Shown: positions 6,212-11,551 of the stretch, in pieces
Layout of the letters: the number at the start of each line of letters is the position of its first letter
Numbering within the stretch: position 1 is the stretch's first letter
NCBI GenBank assembly: GCA_963661545.1
Contig: CAVLCU010000079.1
Span: 1-11,551 of the forward strand
DNA from: Scatomonas sp963661545
GTDB taxonomy: Bacteria > Bacillota > Clostridia > Lachnospirales > Lachnospiraceae
Direction of reading: 5' to 3'
DNA length: 11,551 nt
Notes under the pieces: model-generated
What the model was told of the DNA's origin: nothing
Databases searched by the model: none
The model's input: the letters and a program-made list of their open reading frames with translations, nothing else
Translations under genes and position numbers: made by a program

Positions 6212-7735
6212 TCACAGTCCTTTAATCGCCAGATCCATAATATTCACCTGGTTAATCTCATTCCCTTGCAATTCTCCTGTTTTTATCCCCCCGGCCAGAA
6301 CAATAATGCGATCCGACATGGCAATCAGTTCCGGCATCTCGGAGGAAATCATGATAATTGCCATCCCAGCATCTGCCAATTCTGCCATATGATTGTATAT
6401 GGCATTCTTGGCTGCGATATCAATTCCCTTGGTTGGTTCATCCAGGATCAAAACATCCGGATGAATTGACATCCATTTTCCCAGAATCATTTTCTGCTGA
6501 TTTCCCCCGGAAAGAGTCTGCGCCTCCGTAAAGATTCCCGGTGCCCTTACGTCCAGGAGATCAAAATATTTTTCTGCATTTTCCATTTCTCTCTTCTTGT
6601 TCATAAAGCCATGTCTGCTCAACTGGGGAAGCTTCGCCAGACAGATATTATGTCCAATGTCAAGAACTCCTACAAATCCATCTTCTTTCCTGTTTTCCGT
6701 AACCATTGCAAGTCCATGATGAACAGCATCTGCGGGGGAATGAATATTGACCTCGCTTCCTTTTATATACAACCTTCCTTCTGCTTTTTTCCATTTTCCG
6801 AAGATCGCATTCATCAGTTCACTGCGTCCTGCCCCCACCAGGCCTGCAAAGCCCAGAATTTCCCCCTTATGCAATTCAAAGCTAACATTCTGCACCACAT
6901 ATCGATCCGGAGCCGTCGGATGGGATACATAAAAATTCTCTGCTTGCAGGACAAGCTCACCAATTTTTTTCTCTCTTTTTGGATACAGCTGATTCATCGA
7001 TCTGCCAACCATGTCACGAATAATGGTGCTTCTTTCCACCTCCTTGATGTCATAGGTCGATATGACCTTTCCATCTCGCAAAACTGTAACACGATCCGAA
7101 TTTTCAAACACTTCCTCCAGTTTATGAGAAATCAGGATAGAAGTGATTCCCTTGCCCTTCAGCTCATGAAGAATTTGAAACAAATACTGTGCCTCCGCAT
7201 CTGTCAGGGAACTTGTAGGTTCGTCCAAGACCAGAATAGAAGGGTTCTTAGCGAGGGCTCTTGCAATGCAAACCAATTGCATTTGACTGGTATTTAGCAT
7301 TCGCAAGGGTGCATATACATCCAAATCCATGTGAATCATTTCCAGAGACTGTTTCGCTCTTTCATACATTTTTTTCTTATCTATGAAGGGGCCTTTTTTA
7401 ATGGGCCAGGCACCCAACATCAGATTTTCCCCTACCGTCAGATCCAGATGCATGCTGATTTCCTGAAAAATCATGGCAATTCCTGCTTTTTCCGAATCAG
7501 AGGTGTTCTGAAATTCCTTTTTCTCCCCCTCAATATAAATAGCTCCTTCAAAAGTATTGGCTGCATAGGCGCCGCTCAATACCTTCATCAGTGTGGATTT
7601 ACCAGCCCCGTTTTCACCCACCAGGGAAAGGATTTCACCTCGTTTTGCATGGAATGAAACCTTGTCCAGTGCTTTCACACCCGGAAATTCTTTGGTAATA
7701 TCTTTCATTTCCAAAACATATTTTTCATCCTTCAT
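6212..7735 (-). CDS. Sugar ABC transporter ATPase with two nucleotide-binding domains
   Basis: A 507-residue double ATPase of the RbsA/MglA/XylG type that powers uptake at the inner face of the membrane. Domain 1 has Walker A GENGAGKST (40-48), Q-loop Q91, Walker B ILVLDEP (167-173) and H204. Its ABC signature is altered to L-N-T-S-Q (147-151), with no Gly. Domain 2 has GLVGAGRS (298-305), with Arg in place of the Walker A Lys, which is normal for the second domain of this family. It has a good signature LSGGNQQ (408-414) and Walker B VLILDEP (428-434). Length is typical. It starts 6 bases after the permease stop, with AAGGA (7746-7750) inside the permease gene. Confidence 0.95.
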   Translation of the reverse strand: MKDEKYVLEMKDITKEFPGVKALDKVSFHAKRGEILSLVGENGAGKSTLMKVLSGAYAANTFEGAIYIEGEKKEFQNTSDSEKAGIAMIFQEISMHLDLTVGENLMLGAWPIKKGPFIDKKKMYERAKQSLEMIHMDLDVYAPLRMLNTSQMQLVCIARALAKNPSILVLDEPTSSLTDAEAQYLFQILHELKGKGITSILISHKLEEVFENSDRVTVLRDGKVISTYDIKEVERSTIIRDMVGRSMNQLYPKREKKIGELVLQAENFYVSHPTAPDRYVVQNVSFELHKGEILGFAGLVGAGRSELMNAIFGKWKKAEGRLYIKGSEVNIHSPADAVHHGLAMVTENRKEDGFVGVLDIGHNICLAKLPQLSRHGFMNKKREMENAEKYFDLLDVRAPGIFTEAQTLSGGNQQKMILGKWMSIHPDVLILDEPTKGIDIAAKNAIYNHMAELADAGMAIIMISSEMPELIAMSDRIIVLAGGIKTGELQGNEINQVNIMDLAIKGL

Positions 7736-7741
7736 AGATCA

Positions 7742-8710
7742 TCATTCCTTTGATTTCTTCTTCCTATTTCCGATGTTTTTCTGACGTACCACATCAATTG
7801 CGCAGGCTGCTATCATAATCAAACCTGTAGCCAGATCCTGCCAGTAAGCGGAAAGTCTCATGATCACCAATGCATTTTTGATGGTTTCCAGCAGGGTAAC
7901 TCCTATAATTGCCCCTATAACGCTGCCTCGACCTCCCATGATAGAACATCCACCAATAATTACCCCTGCTGGTATGGTTAATTCTTTCCCGTCTCCTGCG
8001 CTTGCCAAAGCCGAGCCTACTCGAGATGCTGACAAAACGCCGGACAGACCGCAAAACACGGCGAGCATGACATAGAGACTGATTCTGTGGGCACCGGTCT
8101 TGATACCTGCCAGCCTGGATGCCTCGTCATTGCCTCCTAAAGCCATAATCGATCTGCCATATCGGGTACTGGACAGGACAACATGAAAACATACGCAGAC
8201 AATTATAGCAACTAGAATAATAATGGGGATTCCGCCTATACTGCCGCGTCCCAGCTGTCCAAAGCCATCCCCCAAGGGATAAAAAGGATTGCCTTTTGTC
8301 GTAACGTATACACACCCCTTGATCACATACTGCATACCTAATGTTGCTATTACAGAATTAATACCTGCTTTTACAACCAAAAGCCCGCTCATAAGTCCAA
8401 AGAAAGCGCAGGTCACCAGAGAAATGAGGATAGCAATCGGCCAAGGCAGGCCTGCAACGATACAGCCCCCCGCAACCATACCACCTAAAGTTATCATAGC
8501 TCCGCAAGATAGATCCAGATTGCCGCTGATAATCATGAAAGACATAGCGCCTGAGGCTACGATAGAAAATGAGATGCTCTTTAGCAAGTCAACCAGATTC
8601 GCCGAACTCAGAAAATTTGAGCTAATACACTCTGCAACCACACACAATGCAAGCAAAATCAAAAAAATAGTAAACTCTTGTTTTTTTACCAGCCTTTTCA
8701 TCTTCCCCAT
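7742..8710 (-). CDS. Sugar ABC transporter permease (RbsC-like)
   Basis: A 322-residue membrane protein of the BPD_transp_2 family, forming the channel of the importer. It is strongly hydrophobic with roughly eight to ten membrane segments, for example near 14-30, 45-62, 72-87, 92-112, 162-180 and 211-228. Two family marks are visible: GNLDLSCG (63-70), equivalent to the GxDLSxG motif, and the cytoplasmic loop GGNDEASRLAGI (192-203), the likely ATPase contact. The ATG at 8710 is preferred because GGGG (8716-8719) lies 5 bases upstream and the basic tail then precedes the first helix. An in-frame ATG at 8740 is buried in a hairpin stem and has no site. It lies between the binding-protein and ATPase genes. 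Confidence 0.93.
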   Translation of the reverse strand: MGKMKRLVKKQEFTIFLILLALCVVAECISSNFLSSANLVDLLKSISFSIVASGAMSFMIISGNLDLSCGAMITLGGMVAGGCIVAGLPWPIAILISLVTCAFFGLMSGLLVVKAGINSVIATLGMQYVIKGCVYVTTKGNPFYPLGDGFGQLGRGSIGGIPIIILVAIIVCVCFHVVLSSTRYGRSIMALGGNDEASRLAGIKTGAHRISLYVMLAVFCGLSGVLSASRVGSALASAGDGKELTIPAGVIIGGCSIMGGRGSVIGAIIGVTLLETIKNALVIMRLSAYWQDLATGLIMIAACAIDVVRQKNIGNRKKKSKE

Positions 8711-8730
8711 AAAATCCCCTTTCTCCATTC

Positions 8731-8765
8731 TCAGGTGCATAAGCAGGCATTACTTATGCACCTGA
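8731..8765 (-). promoter_or_regulatory. Intercistronic hairpin between binding protein and permease
   Basis: TCAGGTGCATAAG (8731-8743) pairs perfectly with CTTATGCACCTGA (8753-8765), a 13-bp stem with a 9-base loop. It lies between the binding-protein stop and the permease ribosome site. On the minus strand no T-run follows, so it is not a full terminator. Such hairpins behind binding-protein genes commonly protect the upstream message from 3' decay, which would give an excess of binding protein over permease. Confidence 0.65.
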
Positions 8766-8774
8766 GATAAGGCT

Positions 8775-9767
8775 TTATTCGAGTCCTACGCTTTTGGCAT
8801 ATTCATCTGCATTTTCTGCGTATACCGGGATCGCATCCGGAATAATCACTTCCTCAAAAGCATCCCCATTGGCCTGTGCATAACAATTCATCACTGCCTG
8901 ATAACCCTGAGTATAATAGTCAAGGCCTACCCCCGCATCAATTCCGCCCTCTCTGATATAATCCAAAACCTGACGATCAATACTTAAGGCCACAGAATAA
9001 TAAGAGTCCTGTACTCCTTTTTCCAGCAAAGTCTGTGCAATCCCCTTTGGAACTGTACCGTCTAGACCAACAAAGCAATTAATCTCCGGAAATCCATTGA
9101 TTACCTGCCCTGTAACATCTGCCGCTGTAGCCGCATCCGCTGCCTCCTGTTCCGTCACCACTTCAATATTCGAATATTGTTCAGCAATGGTGTCCTTGAA
9201 TCCCTCCATGCGATCAATAAAATTAGAACTCGTCAAGGACATGCCCTCGAAACAAACCTTTATGTCCGCACCCTCCGCCAGCTCTGCTACTTGGTCTGCC
9301 AAGGTTATTCCCAACTGGTAATTGTCTAAGCCAACATAGGCAAATCTTCCGGATTCTTCAGAATCTGTGTCTATCAGGCATACGGGAATTCCACCGGATA
9401 CAGCTTTGGAGATGTTGGGTACAATCACATCAGATACAGCTGTAGTAATCAGCATATCATAGCCAGAGGCGATTGCCGAATCCATATCCTTGACCCATTG
9501 TTCCAGATCCAGAGAAGCCGGACCGACCATTTGCACACTGTATCCAACCTCCTTGCAAGCATCCTGCATGCCGGCAAATGCATTGTTCCAATTGGTATCT
9601 CCTGCCGTGATGGGACAGACAAAGGCAATTTCCATCCTTTCTCCAGTAGTCTCAGATCCCTGCCTGCTTCCGTTTTCTTTCACAGACGAGTCAGAAGATC
9701 CTCCACATGCTACAAATGACAAGGTAAGCACTCCAGTCAATACAAGGGTAACAAATCTTTTTTTCAT
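8775..9767 (-). CDS. Sugar ABC transporter substrate-binding lipoprotein
   Basis: A 330-residue lipoprotein that should bind a sugar outside the membrane and deliver it to the permease and ATPase encoded directly downstream. The signal peptide ends in lipobox S-F-V-A-C with the lipidated Cys at residue 21, followed by a Gly/Ser linker to about residue 42. The mature part is a Peripla_BP_4 (RbsB-like) fold: MEIAFVCPITAGDTNW starts lobe 1, YDMLITTAVSD and IPVCLIDTDS continue it, and FVGLDGTVPKGIAQTLLEKG belongs to lobe 2. The start at 9767 has AGGAGG (9776-9781) 8 bases upstream. It is only loosely similar to the left-hand binding protein, so the two probably bind different ligands. It is first in the operon and divergent from the GH39-like regulator. 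Confidence 0.94.
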   Translation of the reverse strand: MKKRFVTLVLTGVLTLSFVACGGSSDSSVKENGSRQGSETTGERMEIAFVCPITAGDTNWNNAFAGMQDACKEVGYSVQMVGPASLDLEQWVKDMDSAIASGYDMLITTAVSDVIVPNISKAVSGGIPVCLIDTDSEESGRFAYVGLDNYQLGITLADQVAELAEGADIKVCFEGMSLTSSNFIDRMEGFKDTIAEQYSNIEVVTEQEAADAATAADVTGQVINGFPEINCFVGLDGTVPKGIAQTLLEKGVQDSYYSVALSIDRQVLDYIREGGIDAGVGLDYYTQGYQAVMNCYAQANGDAFEEVIIPDAIPVYAENADEYAKSVGLE

Positions 9768-9820
9768 GATGAAAACCTCCTCCTTTTTGATATTGGTATA
9801 TTACCTTTTCCTTTTGGATA

Positions 9821-9826
9821 TTTATA
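9821..9826 (-). promoter_or_regulatory. Possible -10 box of the right-hand transporter operon
   Basis: On the minus strand TATAAA (9821-9826) lies about 55 bases before the binding-protein start. No -35 hexamer stands at the usual distance. The 15-base palindrome at 9857-9871 is centred about 41 bases upstream of this box, a place where an activator could act. The absence of a -35 is seen; activation by the divergent regulator is inferred. Confidence 0.3.
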
Positions 9827-9856
9827 CGTCTTTCTCTCTTTCTATTTATCTATTTT

Positions 9857-9871
9857 TTGTCATAATGACAA
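9857..9871. promoter_or_regulatory. Perfect palindrome TTGTCAT-A-ATGACAA, candidate operator
   Basis: Two 7-base arms around a single central base, in the 223-base gap between the divergent regulator and transporter genes. It lies upstream of both candidate promoters, about 55-70 bases before the regulator's likely transcription start. The position suits a site that controls both directions. Which protein binds is not known; AraC proteins more often use direct repeats. Confidence 0.45.
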
Positions 9872-9888
9872 GGATATCTATTTTCTTC

Positions 9889-9917
9889 TTGCAATCATGC
9901 TGCAAAAAATATATAAT
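9889..9917 (+). promoter_or_regulatory. Promoter of the AraC/GH39-like regulator gene
   Basis: TTGCAA (9889-9894) and a perfect TATAAT (9912-9917) are 17 bases apart. Transcription would start near 9924, giving a leader of about 67 bases. This is the best sigma-A type promoter in the window. Confidence 0.65.
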
Positions 9918-9990
9918 TTCCTTAGTGTTTTTGTTATTTTTTATCATTTCTGCGCTATCAAAAACGATTGATTATGAGAGGATGCTGCTT

Positions 9991-11551
9991 ATGATAGAAT
10001 TAGAGTTTCCAAGCTATGGCAAGGATTTTTCTTACCAAATCGACTATGAAGCAGATCGAAGTCTCCAACTTCACAAAAGTCTGGAAATACTATATGTCTT
10101 ATGTGGCAGTGTCGAGGTACAGATCAACAATAAAACTCTTATCCTGGAACCAGATGACCTGTTGATCATCAACAGCTATGAGGTTCACCAGGTATCCTAT
10201 AAAGACCATTCCCATTCTCTTTCGCTGATTCTGGGAGAATCCATCCAAGGAAAAAAGCCAGTAGCCTTCCAGTGCTGTTCTAAAAATATTGCTTCTGCCT
10301 CTTCCTATGCAAAGATAAAGAATCATTTGGCAAATATGTTTCGCCTATATGTGAAGGACTGTGAAGCCTACCGCGAGGATATCTTCAGCGAGATGTATAT
10401 TCTGCTTTCCTTCCTGCAGTCGGATTTTGGCACTGCAACATACCAAAGTCTTCCTCCTCAAAAGAATCTGGCACTCGTTGACCATGTTCTGAAATATATA
10501 AGCAGCCATTACAAGGAACGCATTAGCCTAAAGCAATTAAGCCAGCTTTTCTACGTCTCCGAGTCTTATCTTTCCAGAACTTTCCAACGCTATTTGAAAA
10601 TGCCCTTTGTCCAATATCTACGGGAGATACGACTGTCAAATATATACACAGAGTTATGTGAAAACAGAGGGCAAAAAAATATCACCGATTTGGCTCTGGA
10701 ATACGGTTTCTGCAGCACCACAGCCTTCATTACTGCTTTCAAGGAAAAATATGGGATAACTCCAGGCAAAATCAAAGCTCTGTGGCATGACACATCGCAT
10801 ACGATTTCACATTTGGAGGACAATAATCTGTTCAACAAGTTGATGTCTTATGCCAGTGATTATGCGGATGCAGTAAGAACAGACAAAAAAAAGATTCACA
10901 TTCAAGCCTCCGTCCTCGAACAGGGACAGGAGCGAGGAAATGCTGCCTTTGAATTGATCAATGTTGGATGGGCACATGAACTTCTCTTGAAAGAAATCCA
11001 GGAACAGATTCATTTGTGCCAGAAAACATTAAACTTTCGCTACCTGCGCTGCCATGGCATTTTTGATGATAATATGCATGTGTATTCGGTGGACGACACC
11101 GGCCATAGCAAATATAACTTTTTTTACGTTGACCTGGTCTATGATTTTTTGCTAGAAGAAGGTTTGCTGCCTTATGTAGAATTCGGATATATCCCTTCTG
11201 CCATGTATCAAAAACAGGATAAGAGAATTTTTTGGAACCAATGTATTATTGCAATGCCGGATCAATTGGATGAATGGTGCAAACTTATCAACCAATTCTT
11301 AGGGCATTGCAAAGAGCGCTATGGGATAGAATGTTTGCGGAAATGGAAATTTTCCATTATCGGTGGCTTACATGTTTATCTGGGGCAATTTACATTTGAA
11401 GAGTACTTCGAATTGTATCAAAGAAGTTACGAGGTGATAAAATCATTTGATTCTGCTCTTGTGATCGGCGGACCGGGTATGCAATTGGAACTCGCTCATC
11501 AGGCTGATATCCCTCTCTTGCATCAATTTATAGAACAATTCAAATCCAAAC
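9991..11551 (+). CDS. AraC-family regulator with C-terminal GH39-like domain (partial, runs off right end)
   Basis: At least 520 residues, with no stop before the window ends. The N-terminus is a cupin (about 25-80; LEILYVLCGSVEVQINN, then EPDDLLIINSYEVHQV). The double helix-turn-helix spans about 158-263, with ISLKQLSQLFYVSESYLSRT and ITDLALEYGFCSTTAFITAF. From about 340 it resembles GH39 beta-xylosidases: YLRCHGIFDD (351-360), YVDLVYDFL (379-387), LPYVEFGYIP (393-402), and FEEYFELY then VIGGPG (491-496). Where GH39 enzymes have a Trp-Asn-Glu-Pro catalytic stretch, this protein has I457-G458-G459-L460, so the acid/base Glu is missing. It probably binds a sugar without hydrolysing it and signals to the DNA-binding part. 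ATG 9991 has GAGAGG (9976-9981) 9 bases upstream. It is divergent from the sugar transporter operon, its likely target. Confidence 0.88.
   Translation, partial: MIELEFPSYGKDFSYQIDYEADRSLQLHKSLEILYVLCGSVEVQINNKTLILEPDDLLIINSYEVHQVSYKDHSHSLSLILGESIQGKKPVAFQCCSKNIASASSYAKIKNHLANMFRLYVKDCEAYREDIFSEMYILLSFLQSDFGTATYQSLPPQKNLALVDHVLKYISSHYKERISLKQLSQLFYVSESYLSRTFQRYLKMPFVQYLREIRLSNIYTELCENRGQKNITDLALEYGFCSTTAFITAFKEKYGITPGKIKALWHDTSHTISHLEDNNLFNKLMSYASDYADAVRTDKKKIHIQASVLEQGQERGNAAFELINVGWAHELLLKEIQEQIHLCQKTLNFRYLRCHGIFDDNMHVYSVDDTGHSKYNFFYVDLVYDFLLEEGLLPYVEFGYIPSAMYQKQDKRIFWNQCIIAMPDQLDEWCKLINQFLGHCKERYGIECLRKWKFSIIGGLHVYLGQFTFEEYFELYQRSYEVIKSFDSALVIGGPGMQLELAHQADIPLLHQFIEQFKSK

Noticed and set aside
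6816..6845. Arg instead of Lys in the second Walker A of the ATPase read as an inactivating mutation
   Set aside because: Second domains of RbsA/MglA-type ATPases normally have this change, so it is not a sign of decay.
6611..7297. Plus-strand open frame of 228 codons opposite the ATPase gene
   Set aside because: Antisense to a gene with every expected ATPase motif; no ribosome site and no recognisable protein features.
9982..9990. Alternative start of the GH39-like regulator three codons upstream
   Set aside because: The ATG at 9982 follows GAGAGG with no spacing, so ribosomes should use 9991.
9768..9990. Catabolite-control (cre-like) site in the right-hand intergenic gap
   Set aside because: The nearest candidate, around AAAACGATTG (9961-9970), fails the conserved outer bases of the consensus.

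Overview
The window looks like a carbohydrate-use locus from a gut-type Firmicute, most likely Lachnospiraceae or a close clostridial relative. This is inferred from strong AGGAGG-type ribosome binding sites, a TTG start, lipoprotein sugar-binding proteins with Ser/Ala/Gly-rich linkers, AraC regulators next to ribose-type ABC transporters, and a UroD-like gene paired with a Gfo/Idh/MocA gene. The species cannot be named from sequence alone. No rRNA, tRNA, CRISPR array, transposase or integrase was found.

Left module (about 1-5240). Three hairpins fill the first 112 bases. A sugar-binding lipoprotein gene (155-1252, minus) is divergent from an AraC-type regulator (1528-2487, plus). The 275-base gap between them carries promoter-like elements for both directions and an 8-base direct repeat spaced 20 bases apart. 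Downstream of the regulator, on the plus strand, are a UroD-superfamily protein (2650-3852) and a Gfo/Idh/MocA oxidoreductase with a TTG start (4043-5212). No permease or ATPase for this binding protein lies in the window. They may be to the left, or the protein may share another transporter.

Junction (5213-5362). The two modules meet tail to tail. The junction holds a 17-base tandem duplication that overlaps the oxidoreductase stop codon, and a hairpin with a T-run that fits a terminator for the right-hand operon. To the right, sequence becomes visibly more AT-rich.

Right module (5363-11551). A minus-strand operon encodes, in transcription order, a binding lipoprotein, a ribose-type permease, a double ATPase and a cytoplasmic alpha/beta-hydrolase (probable sugar esterase). 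A 13-bp hairpin separates the binding protein from the permease and could set the binding protein in excess. Divergent from it is a second AraC regulator (9991 to beyond the window end). Its C-terminal half resembles GH39 beta-xylosidases, but the expected catalytic Asn-Glu-Pro is missing. It reads as a one-component sensor in which a degenerate glycosidase domain binds the inducer. The inferred logic is that a glycoside, perhaps xylose-containing and acetylated, is captured, imported, de-esterified in the cytoplasm and sensed by the GH39-like domain. The substrate is not proven by the sequence.
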